Assembly: GCF_024637375.1 (NCBI RefSeq)
Contig: NZ_JAGXFK010000053.1
Location: 1-57,490 of the forward strand
Reading direction: 5' to 3'
DNA from: Sediminimonas sp.
GTDB taxonomy: Bacteria; Pseudomonadota; Alphaproteobacteria; Rhodobacterales; Rhodobacteraceae
Length of the DNA stretch: 57,490 nucleotides
How positions within the stretch are numbered: the stretch's first letter is position 1; each line of letters opens with the position of its first letter. A program made the position numbers and the translations under genes. Below, piece by piece: positions 1 to 10,235 of the stretch. The notes under the pieces are model-generated. The model searched no databases. It was not told the DNA's origin and was given only the letters and a program-made list of their open reading frames with translations.

Positions 1-1
1 A

Positions 2-604
2 GCGCCGGGGCCGAGCGAAGCCGACATGGCCGCCGCCTCCGAAATGTCGGTCGATGACCGTCAGGCTATGATCAAGGGTATGGTCTCGCAGCTGGCAGCC
101 CGGCTGGAATCAAACCCGGACGATCTCGAAGGATGGAAACGGTTGATCCGGTCCTACACGGTTTTGGGAGACGGCGAGAAAGCGGCTCAGGCCTTGACGA
201 CCGCCTCCGATGCCTTCGCGCCGGATTCCGCGGCTGGCCGGGAGATCGCCGCGCTTGGCGAGGAATTGGGGCTGACGCCGGTGGAAACGACGCGATCCGT
301 ACCGCCTCGGCCGAGCGAGGCGGATGTGGCCGCCGCCTCCGAAATGTCTGCAGGCGACCGGCAGGCGATGATCCAGGGAATGGTCTCGCAACTGGCAAGC
401 CGGCTGGAATCCAACCCGCGGGACGTGGAAGGGTGGAAGCGGCTGATTCGCTCCTATAAGGTCTTGGGCGAGACGGACAAGGCGAGCGACGCGCTGCGAA
501 CGGCGTTTCAACATTTTGAGGCGGACACTGCTGCGGGCCGAGAAATCGCCGCTCTCGGACAGGAACTCGGCCTGGCGGACGCGGAGGCGACACAAACCCA
601 ATGA
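2..604 (+). CDS. ccmI: Cytochrome c maturation protein CcmI (CycH), C-terminal part, cut by window edge
   Basis: The reading frame is open from the first bases, so the true start lies outside the window. The visible 200 residues are TPR-like helical repeats typical of the periplasmic C-terminus of CcmI, which holds apocytochrome c for haem ligation by CcmF/CcmH. Two near-identical units are seen, each opening with PSEAD(M/V)AAASEMS and containing GMVSQLA(A/S)RLESNP and EGWKRLIRSY; they start at bases 11 and 311, so the period is exactly 300 bp. The stop codon overlaps the ccmE start (ATGA at 601-604). The family assignment rests on the (M)I(K/Q)GMV...RLxxNPxDxEGWxRLxRSY signature and on the ccmE-ccmF-ccmH genes that follow. 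An ATG at 26 is internal, because the repeat begins before it. Confidence 0.85.
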   Translation, partial: APGPSEADMAAASEMSVDDRQAMIKGMVSQLAARLESNPDDLEGWKRLIRSYTVLGDGEKAAQALTTASDAFAPDSAAGREIAALGEELGLTPVETTRSVPPRPSEADVAAASEMSAGDRQAMIQGMVSQLASRLESNPRDVEGWKRLIRSYKVLGETDKASDALRTAFQHFEADTAAGREIAALGQELGLADAEATQTQ

Positions 605-1098
605 CACGGAAAGCGAAACGGCTCACTTCCATCGCGGCCATCCTCCTCGTCATCGGCGCGGCGGCCGGCCTCGTCCTGACCGCGCTGTCGGATTCGGTGG
701 CGTTCTTCAATTCACCCACCGACATCGTCGCCAGTGCACCGGCGCCTTCGCAGCGTATCCGGCTGGGTGGCCTCGTCGAAGAGGGGTCGGTCGTGCGCGG
801 CGGTTCGCAGAAAGTGACATTTCGGGTCACCGACACGATCGAGAGCGTGCCGGTGACCTATACCGGGCTTCTGCCAGACCTTTTCCGGGAAGGGCAGGGC
901 GTCGTCACCGAAGGCACGCTCGGACCCGACAACATCTTCGTTGCGGACACGGTCCTGGCCAAGCACGACGAGAACTACATGCCGAAGGAAGTCGTCGACG
1001 ACCTGAAGGCGCGTGGCTTGTGGGAAGAGGGCACGGGCGTCGTCAAGTCCGATACGGAGCCGGCACAGACACCGACGGCAACCGGAGCGAGCTCATGA
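601..1098 (+). CDS. ccmE: Haem chaperone CcmE (CycJ)
   Basis: 165 residues, the usual CcmE size. One N-terminal transmembrane anchor (about residues 8-29) is followed by a periplasmic OB-fold domain. His122 and Tyr126 lie in the motif AKHDENYMP, the haem-binding HxxxY motif of the family; His122 is the residue expected to bind haem covalently. CcmE receives haem from CcmC/CcmD and passes it to CcmF. Start and stop both sit in ATGA overlaps, with ccmI upstream and ccmF downstream, so translation is probably coupled. No odd features. Confidence 0.96.
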   Translation: MTRKAKRLTSIAAILLVIGAAAGLVLTALSDSVAFFNSPTDIVASAPAPSQRIRLGGLVEEGSVVRGGSQKVTFRVTDTIESVPVTYTGLLPDLFREGQGVVTEGTLGPDNIFVADTVLAKHDENYMPKEVVDDLKARGLWEEGTGVVKSDTEPAQTPTATGASS

Positions 1099-3071
1099 TC
1101 GTCGAAATCGGCCTCTACGCGCTGATCCTGGCGCTGTCCCTGTCGCTGGTCCAGTCGCTCTTGCCGGTGATCGGCGCCCGGACAGGCGACGCCCGGCTGA
1201 TGGAGACTGGAACGGTGACCGCCACCGGTGGGTTCGTGCTCCTCGCCATATCGTTTTCAGCCCTGACGACCGCCTATGTGACCTCGGACTTCTCGGTCGC
1301 CAACGTCTTCGAGAATTCCCATTCGCTGAAGCCGATGCTCTACAAGGTCACCGGCGTGTGGGGCAATCACGAGGGCTCGATGCTGCTGTGGGTGCTGATC
1401 CTGACGACGTTCGGGGCCGCCGCGGCGTGGTTCGGCGGCAACCTGCCGCCGACGCTGAAGGCGCGGGTGCTGGCGGTGCAGGCGTTGATCGGCGTGGCGT
1501 TCTTTGCCTTCATCCTGGTCACCTCGAACCCGTTCGAGCGGATCGCCGTGCCGCCGATGAACGGGCAAGACCTGAACCCCTTGTTGCAGGACCCCGGCCT
1601 GGCGTTCCATCCGCCGTTCCTCTACCTGGGGTACGTTGGGCTGAGCATGGCCTTTTCCTTCGCCGTGGCGGCGCTGATCGAGGGGCGCGTCGATGCCGCC
1701 TGGGCCCGCTGGGTGCGGCCGTGGACGCTGGCCGCCTGGATGTTCCTGACCGTGGGCATCGCCCTTGGCAGTTGGTGGGCCTACTACGAGCTGGGCTGGG
1801 GCGGTTTCTGGTTCTGGGATCCGGTCGAGAACGCCAGCTTCATGCCCTGGCTGATCGCCGCGGCGCTGGTGCATTCGGCGATCGTGGTCGAGAAACGGGA
1901 ATCGTTGAAAAGCTGGACGATTCTGTTGGCGATCATGGCTTTCGGCTTTTCGCTGATCGGCACGTTCATCGTGCGCTCGGGCGTCATCACCAGCGTGCAT
2001 GCGTTCGCCAACGACCCCGAGAGGGGCGTGTTCATCCTGGCGATCACCGCGTTTTTCATCGGCGGCTCGTTGGTTCTCTATACCCTGCGGGCCGGTGCGC
2101 TGGAAGCGCGCGGCGTGTTCGGCCTCGTCAGCCGCGAAAGCGCACTGGTGCTCAACAACATCCTGCTGGCGGTGGGCTGCTTCGTGGTGTTCATCGGCAC
2201 CGTCTGGCCGCTGGTGGGCGAGCTGATACTCGGGCGCAAGCTGTCGGTCGGCGCGCCGTTTTTCAACCTCGCGTTCACACCGTTCATGGTGGTGCTCGGG
2301 CTGGTGATGCCGGTCGGCGCGATGATGCCGTGGAAACGCGGCTCGATCAGGCGGGTCGTGGCCAAGCTGCGGGGCGCCTTCGTTCTGGCGCTGGCGCTTG
2401 GGGCGCTGGCCTTCGCGATGCAGACCGGGCGCAGTGCCCTGGGCCCGGTGGGCGTTTTCCTTGGCGCGTGGCTGGTCAGCGGCGCGGCGGTGGACATGTG
2501 GCAGAAGACCGGCCGCCGCGGCCAGCGGCTGTCGCGGCTGATCCGCCTGCCCGGTGCCGACTGGGGCAAGGCCCTTGCCCATTCGGGGCTTGGCATCACC
2601 ATGGTCGCGATTGCCGGCATGATGGCCTGGGAGCAGGAAGATATCCGCGTCGTGCAGGTGGGCGGATCGTTCGACCTGGCCGGCTATACCCTGACCCTTC
2701 AGGATGTGCGGCAGGTGCAGGGGCCGAACTACCGCACCACGATCGCCGACGTGCTGCTTGAAAAGGACGGTCGCGAAATCGGTGTTCTCAACCCCGAGAA
2801 GCGCGTCTATCCCGTCCAACAGATGCCGACCACCGAGGCGGCGCTCGATATCGGGGTGTTGCGCGACATCTACGTGGTGATCGGCGACCCGCAACAAAAC
2901 GGCGGCTGGGCGGTGCGCAGCTATTACAAGCCGCTGGCCAACTGGATCTGGGGCGGCGCCATCCTGATGGCCCTGGGCGGGCTGATCAGCCTTACCGACC
3001 GCCGCTACCGCGTCGCCGCCGGCGCGCGCCGGCAGGCGGCGACCCCGACGCGGGGGGTGCCTGCGGAATGA
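1095..3071 (+). CDS. ccmF: Haem lyase subunit CcmF (CycK)
   Basis: 658 residues from the ATG at 1095, which overlaps the ccmE stop; the frame is open further upstream, but homologous sequence begins at MIVEIGLYAL. It is a polytopic inner-membrane protein of the HemY/CcmF/CcmC superfamily. The tryptophan-rich WWD segment lies at about residues 225-255 (WAYYELGWGGFWFWDP...NASFMPWL), where haem from CcmE is held at the periplasmic face. A DUF3367-like periplasmic domain follows near the C-terminus. It forms the cytochrome c haem ligation complex with CcmH and CcmI. The stop overlaps ccmH (ATGA, 3068-3071). Confidence 0.97.
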   Translation: MIVEIGLYALILALSLSLVQSLLPVIGARTGDARLMETGTVTATGGFVLLAISFSALTTAYVTSDFSVANVFENSHSLKPMLYKVTGVWGNHEGSMLLWVLILTTFGAAAAWFGGNLPPTLKARVLAVQALIGVAFFAFILVTSNPFERIAVPPMNGQDLNPLLQDPGLAFHPPFLYLGYVGLSMAFSFAVAALIEGRVDAAWARWVRPWTLAAWMFLTVGIALGSWWAYYELGWGGFWFWDPVENASFMPWLIAAALVHSAIVVEKRESLKSWTILLAIMAFGFSLIGTFIVRSGVITSVHAFANDPERGVFILAITAFFIGGSLVLYTLRAGALEARGVFGLVSRESALVLNNILLAVGCFVVFIGTVWPLVGELILGRKLSVGAPFFNLAFTPFMVVLGLVMPVGAMMPWKRGSIRRVVAKLRGAFVLALALGALAFAMQTGRSALGPVGVFLGAWLVSGAAVDMWQKTGRRGQRLSRLIRLPGADWGKALAHSGLGITMVAIAGMMAWEQEDIRVVQVGGSFDLAGYTLTLQDVRQVQGPNYRTTIADVLLEKDGREIGVLNPEKRVYPVQQMPTTEAALDIGVLRDIYVVIGDPQQNGGWAVRSYYKPLANWIWGGAILMALGGLISLTDRRYRVAAGARRQAATPTRGVPAE

Positions 3072-3553
3072 AGGGGCGTATGCCGGCAATAGTGCGCCAA
3101 GCGATGCTGGCGCTGGCGCTGTGCCTGGCGGTGCCCGGCCCGGTGCTGGCGGTGCAGCCCGACGAGGTTCTGGCCGACCCCGGGCTGGAGGCGCGGGCGC
3201 GCGAGATATCGAAGGGCTTGCGCTGCCTTGTCTGTCGCAACGAAAGCATCGCCGAGTCGAACGCCGAATTGGCGCGCGACCTGCGGCTTCTGGTGCGCGA
3301 GAGGCTGCAAAAAGGCGACAGCAACGAGGAAGTCGTCGATTACATCGTCGCCCGCTACGGCGAATACGTGCTGCTCAAGCCCACCATGACGGGGGGTAAC
3401 TGGCTGCTCTGGGCGGCGGGGCCGGTGATGTTGCTGATCGCGCTCGGCGGCGGGCTGGTCTATGTGCGCTCGCGCGCCCGCGCGACCGAGCCGGCACAGC
3501 AGGCCCTGAGCGACGCCGAGAAGGCCCGGTTGCGCGAAATTCTTGGCGACTGA
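3068..3553 (+). CDS. ccmH: Cytochrome c maturation protein CcmH (CycL)
   Basis: 161 residues: signal peptide (cleavage near PVLAVQP), then the thioredox motif LRCLVCRNESI (CxxC) that handles the haem-binding cysteines of apocytochrome c, then one C-terminal transmembrane helix (about residues 112-132) and a short cytoplasmic tail. This is the short CcmH/CycL form, with CcmI as a separate gene, as is normal in alphaproteobacteria. The ATG at 3068 overlaps the ccmF stop; an alternative ATG at 3080 would trim four residues from the signal peptide. Last gene of the ccm run. Confidence 0.95.
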   Translation: MKGRMPAIVRQAMLALALCLAVPGPVLAVQPDEVLADPGLEARAREISKGLRCLVCRNESIAESNAELARDLRLLVRERLQKGDSNEEVVDYIVARYGEYVLLKPTMTGGNWLLWAAGPVMLLIALGGGLVYVRSRARATEPAQQALSDAEKARLREILGD

Positions 3554-3624
3554 AGCCGGTTTTACCCTTTTCCTTACCGCGCGGTCGGTTATTCTGAACG
3601 CCGGACCGCAAAGGGAGGCCCGAG

Positions 3625-4401
3625 ATGGACTACCAGACCATAAAGTTCGAGATCGCCGACGACGTGGCGGTCATCACGCTCGACCGTGCCGACAAGATGA
3701 ACGCGCTTAATGCACAGATGCGCGCCGAGATCGCCGACGCCGCGACCGAGGCCGGCAAGACGGCGCGCGTCCTGGTCCTGACCGGGGCCGGGCGGGCGTT
3801 CTGCTCGGGGCAGGACCTGAGCGACCGCGCCAATGCCGACGACCTGGATCTCGAACGCACGCTGCGCGACGAGTACGCCCCGATGCTGCGGGCGATCTTC
3901 GATTGCCCGGTACCCACCATCGCCGCCGTCAATGGCCCCGCCGCCGGGGCAGGGGCCAACATCGCGCTGGCCGCCGACGTGGTGATCGCGGCTGAAAGCG
4001 CCTATTTCCTGCAGGCCTTCACCCGCATCGGCCTGATTCCCGACGCCGGCGGCACCTATTGGCTGACCCGCAACATGGGCAGCGCCAAGGCCATGGGCGC
4101 GGCGCTTTTCGCCGACAAGATCACCGCCCGGCAGGCCGACGACTGGGGAATGATCTGGGAGGCAGTGCCGGATGCCGAGTTCGATGCCGTCTGGCAGGCG
4201 CGCGCCGGGCACCTGGCCAAGGGGCCGACGCTGGCCTATGCGCATGTCAAGAAGGCGATCCGCGGCAGCTGGGACAACAGCGTCGAGGACCAGCTGGCGC
4301 TGGAGGGGCGCGCGCAAGGGGCCTGCGGGCAGAGTCGCGATTTCAAGGAAGGCGTGCTGGCATTCCTGGAAAAGCGTCCGCCGAAATACGAGGGGCGCTG
4401 A
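3625..4401 (+). CDS. Enoyl-CoA hydratase/isomerase family protein, PaaG-like
   Basis: 258 residues of the crotonase fold. The oxyanion-hole segments are clear: FCSGQDLSDR (about residue 60-69) and NGPAAGAGANIALAADVV (about residue 106-123). The stretch IGLIPDAGGTYWL...AMGAALFADKITARQADDWGMIWE and the C-terminus EGVLAFLEKRPPKYEG closely follow PaaG, the ring-1,2-epoxyphenylacetyl-CoA isomerase. No other paa genes are here, so the substrate is not settled; a general short-chain enoyl-CoA hydratase is the alternative. A strong ribosome binding site (GGGAGG) precedes the ATG. It lies 71 bp after ccmH and converges on gltA. Confidence 0.88.
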   Translation: MDYQTIKFEIADDVAVITLDRADKMNALNAQMRAEIADAATEAGKTARVLVLTGAGRAFCSGQDLSDRANADDLDLERTLRDEYAPMLRAIFDCPVPTIAAVNGPAAGAGANIALAADVVIAAESAYFLQAFTRIGLIPDAGGTYWLTRNMGSAKAMGAALFADKITARQADDWGMIWEAVPDAEFDAVWQARAGHLAKGPTLAYAHVKKAIRGSWDNSVEDQLALEGRAQGACGQSRDFKEGVLAFLEKRPPKYEGR

Positions 4402-4440
4402 CCGCCCCGAAGCCCGCAACGAAGGTCGCGCAAACGAAAA

Positions 4441-4462
4441 GGGCCGCCCGGCGGGGCGGCCC
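4441..4462 (-). terminator. Rho-independent terminator of gltA
   Basis: A perfect 9-bp stem (GGGCCGCCC, loop GGCG, GGGCGGCCC). Read on the minus strand it is followed by TTTTCG. It lies 24 bp past the gltA stop and 39 bp past the convergent PaaG-like gene, which it may also serve. Confidence 0.85.
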
Positions 4463-4485
4463 CTGGCATGTCGCGCGGCTGGAGC

Positions 4486-5781
4486 TCAACGGTTTTCGAC
4501 GTCGATGTAGTCGCGCTCCAACGCGCCCAGGTAAAGCTGCCGCGGGCGGCCGATCTTCATTTGCGGATCGGCGATCTGTTCCTTCCACTGGCTGACCCAG
4601 CCGACAGTGCGCGCCAGCGCGAAGATCGGCGTGAACATCGACATCGGAAAGCCCATGGCTTCGAGGATGATGCCCGAGTAGAAATCGACGTTCGGGAACA
4701 GCTTTTTCTCGATGAAATACTCGTCGTTCAGGGCGATCTTTTCCAGTTCCTTGGCGACCTTGAGCAACTCGTTGTCCTCGACGCCCATCAGTTCGAGTAC
4801 CTCGTCGGCGGATTGCTTGAGCACCTTGGCGCGCGGGTCGGTGTTCTTGTAAACCCTGTGGCCGAAGCCCATCAGGCGGAACGGGTCGTCCTTGTCCTTG
4901 GCGCGTTCGATGTATTCGGGGATGCGGTCGACGCTGCCGATTTCCTTGAGCATCTCCAGGCAGGCCTGGTTGGCGCCGCCATGGGCCGGCCCCCACAGGC
5001 AGGCGATGCCCGCCGCGATGCAGGCGAACGGGTTGGCGCCCGACGAGGAAGCCAGCCGCACCGTCGAGGTCGAGGCGTTCTGCTCGTGGTCGGCATGCAG
5101 GGTAAAGATACGGTCCATCGCGCGGGCGAGGATGGGGTCGACTTCGTAGGTCTGCGCCGGCACCGAAAAGCACATGTGCAGGAAGTTGGCGGCATAATCC
5201 AGATCGTTGCGCGGATAGACGAACGGCTGCCCGATCGAGTACTTGTAAGCCATCGCGGCGATCGTCGGCATCTTGGCCAGCAGGCGGATCGAGGCCACCT
5301 CGCGCTGCCACGGGTCGCTGATATCGGTGCTGTCGTGATAGAAGGCCGACATTGCGCCGACCACGCCCACCATGGTGGCCATCGGGTGGGCATCGCGCCG
5401 GAAGCCACGGAAGAAGTTGTGCATTTGCTCGTGAATCATCGTGTGATGGGTCACGCGTTGCTCGAAATCCTCAAGCTGCGTGGCCGTGGGCAATTCGCCG
5501 TAAAGCAGCAAGTAGCAGACTTCGAGGAAATGCGATTTCTCGGCCAGCTGGTCGATCGGGTAGCCGCGATGCAGCAAAATGCCGGCGTCGCCGTCGATAT
5601 AGGTGATGGTGCTGTCGCAGCTCGCCGTCGAGGTAAAGCCTGGGTCGTAGGTGAACACGCCGGCCTGCGCGTAGAGCTTGCGGATGTCGATGACATCGGG
5701 CCCCACGGTGGGCGAGAATATCGGCAGGTCCACCTGCTGGCCGTCGAAACTCAGGGTGGCGGACTTCGTGGATTCTGGCAT
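4486..5781 (-). CDS. gltA: Citrate synthase (type II, hexameric-type)
   Basis: 431 residues, full length. It condenses oxaloacetate and acetyl-CoA in the first step of the TCA cycle. Active-site segments are present: [12 protein letters not shown] and [15 protein letters not shown] carry the two catalytic histidines, and NVDFYSGII the catalytic aspartate. The N-terminal beta-domain ([20 protein letters not shown]) marks the Gram-negative type II enzyme. The ATG is preceded by AAGGGAA on the minus strand. It is transcribed in the same direction as gltX upstream, with a 148-bp gap that probably holds its own promoter. Confidence 0.98.
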   Translation of the reverse strand: MPESTKSATLSFDGQQVDLPIFSPTVGPDVIDIRKLYAQAGVFTYDPGFTSTASCDSTITYIDGDAGILLHRGYPIDQLAEKSHFLEVCYLLLYGELPTATQLEDFEQRVTHHTMIHEQMHNFFRGFRRDAHPMATMVGVVGAMSAFYHDSTDISDPWQREVASIRLLAKMPTIAAMAYKYSIGQPFVYPRNDLDYAANFLHMCFSVPAQTYEVDPILARAMDRIFTLHADHEQNASTSTVRLASSSGANPFACIAAGIACLWGPAHGGANQACLEMLKEIGSVDRIPEYIERAKDKDDPFRLMGFGHRVYKNTDPRAKVLKQSADEVLELMGVEDNELLKVAKELEKIALNDEYFIEKKLFPNVDFYSGIILEAMGFPMSMFTPIFALARTVGWVSQWKEQIADPQMKIGRPRQLYLGALERDYIDVENR

Positions 5782-5929
5782 GCGAATTCCCTTTCACTGG
5801 CCACATGCGCGGACCGCATGGGGGATAGGTGTTATCGTGCCAAGGCCGGCACGGGCGGTATTGTCGCGCGCCGACGCATCAACGAGATGTCGCGTCAGCA
5901 CGCCGGCATTCCTAGTCCGCTGCGCCCGG

Positions 5930-7330
5930 TCAGGCGGCCGCGTCGGTCAGGCGAGCGATGGATTCGTCGCGCCCAAGAACCAGCATCATGTCGAAGACGC
6001 TCGGAGTCGCGCTACGCCCGGCCAGCGCCGCCCGCATGGGGGCGGCCAATTGCCCGAACTTCACCCCCTTATCGGCGGCGAAGGCGTTTGCGACGGCCTC
6101 CAGTTCTTCGCGGTTCCAGCTAGCATTTTGCAGCTGCGGCGTCAATTCCCGCAGTATACCACGGGATACGGAATCGAGCGATTCCAACGCCTTCTCGTCC
6201 GGCTCGATAGGTCGTTCGGCGGTGACGAATGCTGCCTTTTCAAGAAGTTCCGGGTATGTCCGGGCGCGCGTCTTGAGGTACGGCATGGCGCGCTCCATCA
6301 GGCTTGCCTTGGCGTCATCCAGCGGCGCCGCGCCGATGCTGCGCAGGTAATCGCGCAATTCGTGCAGCACTGCGGCATCCTCCATGGCAGCCATGTGCTG
6401 GCCGCAGAGATTGGCCAGTTTCTTGAGGTCGAACCGGGCGGGCGACTTGCCGATACCGTCGAGATCGAACCACGCGCGCGCCTGCGCATCGGTGAAGAAC
6501 TCGTCGTCGCCGTGGCTCCAGCCCAGGCGCGCCAGGTAATTGCGCATCCCCGCCGCCGGGTAGCCCATCGCGCGGTATTCATCGACGCCGAGCGCGCCGT
6601 GACGCTTGCTGAGCTTCTTGCCGTCAGGGCCGTGGATCAGCGGGATATGCGCCCACACCGGCACCCGCCAGCCCATGGCCTGGTAAATCATCATCTGGCG
6701 CGCGGCGTTGTTGAGGTGGTCGTCGCCGCGGATCACATGGGTCACGCCCATGTCGTGGTCGTCCACCACCACCGCCAGCATGTAGACCGGGCTGCCGTCG
6801 CCGCGCAATAGTACCATGTCGTCGAGCTGGTCGTTGCGGATGCGCACTTCGCCCTGCACGCGGTCGCTGATCACTGTCTCGCCCTCGCGCGGGGCCTTGA
6901 TGCGGATCGCATATGGCGCGTCGGGGTGGCTGGCCGGGTCGGCATCGCGCCACGGGCTGCGGAAAAGGGTCGAGCGGCCGGCGGCGCGGGCCTCTTCGCG
7001 GAAAGCGGCGATTTCTTCGGACGTGGCAAAGCACTTGTAGGCCTTGCCCTGCGCCAAAAGCTGGTGCGCCACCTCGGCGTGACGCTCGGCGTTGGCGGCC
7101 TGGCTCACCGCCGCGCCGTCGTGGTCGAGCCCCAGCCAGGCCAGCCCGTCATGGATCGCCTGCGTCGCCTCCGCGGTCGAGCGCGCCCGGTCGGTATCTT
7201 CGATCCTGAGCAGGAAACGCCCCCCCCGCCCGCGCGCGTAAAGCCAGTTGAACAGCGCCGTGCGCGCGCCGCCGATATGCAGAAAGCCGGTTGGCGAGGG
7301 CGCGAATCGGGTAACGACCTGGTCGGACAT
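5930..7330 (-). CDS. gltX: Glutamyl-tRNA synthetase
   Basis: 466 residues from the ATG at 7330. The frame is open to 7420, but homology starts at [20 protein letters not shown]. Class I aminoacyl-tRNA synthetase with the HIGH-type signature ([15 protein letters not shown]) near the N-terminus and the KMSKS-type loop [10 protein letters not shown]. It charges tRNA-Glu. Alphaproteobacteria often have two GltX copies, one of which may also charge tRNA-Gln for the amidotransferase route; this window alone does not show which one this is. Divergent from comEC with 64 bp between the starts. Confidence 0.97.
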   Translation of the reverse strand: MSDQVVTRFAPSPTGFLHIGGARTALFNWLYARGRGGRFLLRIEDTDRARSTAEATQAIHDGLAWLGLDHDGAAVSQAANAERHAEVAHQLLAQGKAYKCFATSEEIAAFREEARAAGRSTLFRSPWRDADPASHPDAPYAIRIKAPREGETVISDRVQGEVRIRNDQLDDMVLLRGDGSPVYMLAVVVDDHDMGVTHVIRGDDHLNNAARQMMIYQAMGWRVPVWAHIPLIHGPDGKKLSKRHGALGVDEYRAMGYPAAGMRNYLARLGWSHGDDEFFTDAQARAWFDLDGIGKSPARFDLKKLANLCGQHMAAMEDAAVLHELRDYLRSIGAAPLDDAKASLMERAMPYLKTRARTYPELLEKAAFVTAERPIEPDEKALESLDSVSRGILRELTPQLQNASWNREELEAVANAFAADKGVKFGQLAAPMRAALAGRSATPSVFDMMLVLGRDESIARLTDAAA

Positions 7331-7394
7331 GGGCGGATTAACCTTTCGGTAAGCATCTGGTGCGTAGCCTTGGCGCCTGTCTACCGAGGCACCG

Positions 7395-9437
7395 GTGCGG
7401 GGGCAAGAGTTGCGGATCATGGGCGCAGTGGGCGACGGGTTCCTACGTCAGCGGGGGCATCTGTTCCCGTGGGTGCCGGTCTGCCTGGCGGCCGGGGTCG
7501 GCGGCTATTTCGCCCTGCCGGTGGAGCCGCGCGCGCCCCATTACGCACTGGCCGCCGGGCTGGCGCTGGCGCTCGCCGGCCTGGCCCTAAGGGTGCGACC
7601 GGCGGCAACCCCGCCGCTGATGGCGCTGGCGCTGGTGCTGGCGGGGGTCTGCGTCGCCGGGGCGCGCGCCCACATGGTGGCCGGCCCGGTTCTGGAGTGG
7701 CGCTACTACGGGCCCGTCGCGGGGCGCGTCGTGGTTATCGACCGGTCGGCCTCGGACGCGCTGCGGCTGACGCTCGACCGGGTAACGCTGCGCGACATGG
7801 CGCCGGCGCGCACCCCCGAACGGGTGCGCGTCTCGCTGCATGGCCGGCAGGGGCTGTTTGCGCCGCGCCCCGGCCAGCGGGTGGCGATGACCGCGCATCT
7901 GAGCCCGCCTGCCGGCGCGGTGGAGCCCGGCGGCTTCGACTTCCGCCGCCACGCCTGGTTCAAGCGCCTGGGCGCGGTCGGTTACACGCGCGCGCCGATG
8001 GTTCTGCTGCGCCCGGCACAGGCAGGCGCGTTGCCGGTGGCGCGGGCGCGAATGGCGCTGTCGGAGCGTGTCCGGGCGGCGCTGCCGGGCGAGGCGGGAA
8101 GCTTCGCCGCCGCGATCATGACCGGCGACAGGTCGGCCATCGGGCAGCCGACGCTGGAGGCGCTGCGCATCTCCAACCTCGCGCATCTGCTTGCCATTTC
8201 GGGGCTGCACATGGGGCTGCTGGCAGGCGTCGTGCTGGGCGCGCTCAGGCTCGGCCTTGCCGCGGTTCCGGCGGTCGGTCTTCGGGTGCCGGCGCGCAAG
8301 ATCGCCGCGGCCGGGGCGTTGCTGGCCGCGGCGGGCTACCTGGCGTTGTCGGGGGGCAACGTGGCGACCGAACGCGCCTTCATCATGGTGGCGGTAATGC
8401 TGGTGGCGGTGATCCTCGATCGCCGCGCGATCAGCCTGCGGGCGGTCGCGGTCGCCGCCGTGGTCGTGTTGCTGCTGCGGCCCGAGGCGCTGTTGGGCCC
8501 CGGGTTCCAGATGTCGTTTGCGGCCACCACGGCGCTGGTGGCGGTGTTCGGATGGATGCGTGGGCGTGCACCGGCGGATGTGCCGGGTTGGCTGCGACCG
8601 GTTTTTGGGGTGGTGATCGCTTCGCTGATCGCGGGCCTGGCCACGGCGCCGGTTGCGGCCGCGCATTTCAACCAGATCGCGCGCTTCGGGCTGCTGGCCA
8701 ACCTCGCCTCGGTGCCGCTGATGGGCACGCTGGTAATGCCGGCGGCGGTGCTGGCTGCCTGCCTGATGCCGCTGGGGCTGGAGGGCGCGGCGCTGTGGGC
8801 CATGGGGCTGGGGCTGGAGTGGATCCTGGGCGTTGCGCATTGGGTCGCGGCGTTGCCCGGCGCGCGCGGCGCGGTCGTCTCGCCCAGCGGCGCGGTGCTG
8901 CCGCTCATGGCGGTCGGGGCGCTGTGGCTGATCCTGTGGCAGGGCCGGCTGCGCCTGGCCGGGTTGGCCCTGGTGGCGGTGGCCCTGCTGCTGTGGACCC
9001 AGGCGCAGCGCCCCGCGATCCTGGTTTCGGGTGACGGGGGCCTCGTCGGGGTCATGACGGCAGAGGGAAGGGCGCTGAGCCGGGCACGCGGAAACGGGTT
9101 CGTGGCCCGCATCTGGTTGGAAAACGATGGCGATAGCGCCGGCCAGCAGGCCGCCGCAGCCCGCTGGCAGGGCGTGGCCCGCGTTCCCGGCGGCGGGCGG
9201 CTCATCCATGTGCGGGGCAAGCGCGCGGCACGGGACGCCGCGTGCCGCGCCGGCGATTGGATGGTCCTAAACGTGACCGCGCCGGAACGCGCGTTGCCGT
9301 GCCGGGTGATCGACCTTGCCGAGTTGCGCGAAAGCGGCGCGCTGGCGGTCAGCGGCGCGCGCGCGCGCCGTGTCCTGCGCGCCAGCGACACGGCCGGGCG
9401 CCGGCTTTGGTCGCCGCGGGTGAATCGGTTTCAGTAA
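7395..9437 (+). CDS. comEC: ComEC/Rec2 family DNA-uptake membrane protein
   Basis: 680 residues from GTG at 7395, which has GAGG five bases upstream; an ATG at 7419 is a possible alternative. It has an N-terminal DUF4131-type region with several membrane helices, then the Competence domain with many helices ([37 protein letters not shown] is its diagnostic opening). ComEC forms the inner-membrane channel that moves transforming DNA. The C-terminal part lacks an HxHxDH metallo-beta-lactamase motif and is short, as is common in alphaproteobacterial versions. Its last seven bases overlap the convergent lexA stop. Confidence 0.92.
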   Translation: MRGQELRIMGAVGDGFLRQRGHLFPWVPVCLAAGVGGYFALPVEPRAPHYALAAGLALALAGLALRVRPAATPPLMALALVLAGVCVAGARAHMVAGPVLEWRYYGPVAGRVVVIDRSASDALRLTLDRVTLRDMAPARTPERVRVSLHGRQGLFAPRPGQRVAMTAHLSPPAGAVEPGGFDFRRHAWFKRLGAVGYTRAPMVLLRPAQAGALPVARARMALSERVRAALPGEAGSFAAAIMTGDRSAIGQPTLEALRISNLAHLLAISGLHMGLLAGVVLGALRLGLAAVPAVGLRVPARKIAAAGALLAAAGYLALSGGNVATERAFIMVAVMLVAVILDRRAISLRAVAVAAVVVLLLRPEALLGPGFQMSFAATTALVAVFGWMRGRAPADVPGWLRPVFGVVIASLIAGLATAPVAAAHFNQIARFGLLANLASVPLMGTLVMPAAVLAACLMPLGLEGAALWAMGLGLEWILGVAHWVAALPGARGAVVSPSGAVLPLMAVGALWLILWQGRLRLAGLALVAVALLLWTQAQRPAILVSGDGGLVGVMTAEGRALSRARGNGFVARIWLENDGDSAGQQAAAARWQGVARVPGGGRLIHVRGKRAARDAACRAGDWMVLNVTAPERALPCRVIDLAELRESGALAVSGARARRVLRASDTAGRRLWSPRVNRFQ

Positions 9438-10147
9438 GTGCGGATCAGCCCCACCAGGCGGCCCTGGATCCTGACCTGATCCTCGGGCAGCAACCGGGTT
9501 TCGTAGGCGGGGTTCGCGGCCTCCAGCGCGATGGCGCCGCCACGCCGGAAGAACCGCTTGAGCGTCGCTTCGTGATCGTCGATCAGCGCCACCACGATAT
9601 CGCCGTTGTCGGCGGTCGCGGTTTCGCGGATCACCACAACGTCGCCGTCGTTGATGCCGGCGTCGATCATCGAATCGCCGCGCACCTCGAGCGCGTAATG
9701 CTCCCCTTGTGCGCCCAGCATCGCGTCGGGCACGGCGATGCTGTGCTCGGCGTTGCTGATCGCCTCGATCGGAACGCCGGCGGCGATGCGGCCCATCACC
9801 GGCAGGGACCGCGCCGGCGCGGACGCCGTGACATCAAGCGCCGCGCCGGGGCGCGGGGCGGCATCGCCGTCGATCACCTCGGGCGAAAACCCGCCGGCCT
9901 GCGGCTGATCGCGCTGTTCGGCCGCGGTCAGCACCTCGGGCAGCTTGACGATTTCCAGCGCCCGCGCGCGATGCGCGAGGCGGCGGATGAATCCGCGTTC
10001 CTCCAGCGCCGTGATCAGCCGGTGGATGCCGGATTTCGAGCGCAAATCGAGCGCCTCTTTCATCTCGTCGAAACTGGGCGGAACACCGTCGCGCTGAACG
10101 CGCTTGTGAATGAAATCAAGCAGGTCGATCTGTTTGCGTGTCAGCAT
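9431..10147 (-). CDS. lexA: SOS response repressor and self-cleaving protease LexA
   Basis: 238 residues. The N-terminal winged helix ([17 protein letters not shown]...[25 protein letters not shown]) binds SOS boxes. The C-terminal S24 peptidase domain holds the cleavage site (RIAAGVP, Ala-Gly), the catalytic serine in [14 protein letters not shown] and the lysine in EATLKRFF. Longer than the E. coli protein through a linker (about residues 75-110), normal for alphaproteobacteria. An SOS box 35 bp upstream indicates autoregulation. Same strand as moeA, but separated from it by 88 bp and with its own promoter. Confidence 0.98.
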   Translation of the reverse strand: MLTRKQIDLLDFIHKRVQRDGVPPSFDEMKEALDLRSKSGIHRLITALEERGFIRRLAHRARALEIVKLPEVLTAAEQRDQPQAGGFSPEVIDGDAAPRPGAALDVTASAPARSLPVMGRIAAGVPIEAISNAEHSIAVPDAMLGAQGEHYALEVRGDSMIDAGINDGDVVVIRETATADNGDIVVALIDDHEATLKRFFRRGGAIALEAANPAYETRLLPEDQVRIQGRLVGLIRTY

Positions 10148-10181
10148 GGCGCGGCATCCTCAGGCTCATCCATATTGCTTT

Positions 10182-10196
10182 GTTCTACGCATGTTC
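10182..10196 (-). promoter_or_regulatory. LexA-binding SOS box
   Basis: The plus strand reads GTTC-TACGCAT-GTTC, an exact match to the direct-repeat GTTC-N7-GTTC that is the established LexA site of alphaproteobacteria. It lies 35 bp before the lexA start, where it would overlap the promoter. Confidence 0.9.
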
Positions 10197-10235
10197 CCGT
10201 TTTGTGTCAACAACCGCGGATTCGAGGGCAAGATG

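Noticed and set aside
8990-9437. Truncation or frameshift of comEC because no metallo-beta-lactamase motif is present
   Set aside because: The frame is intact to a natural stop and alphaproteobacterial ComEC proteins often lack a recognizable HxHxDH domain.
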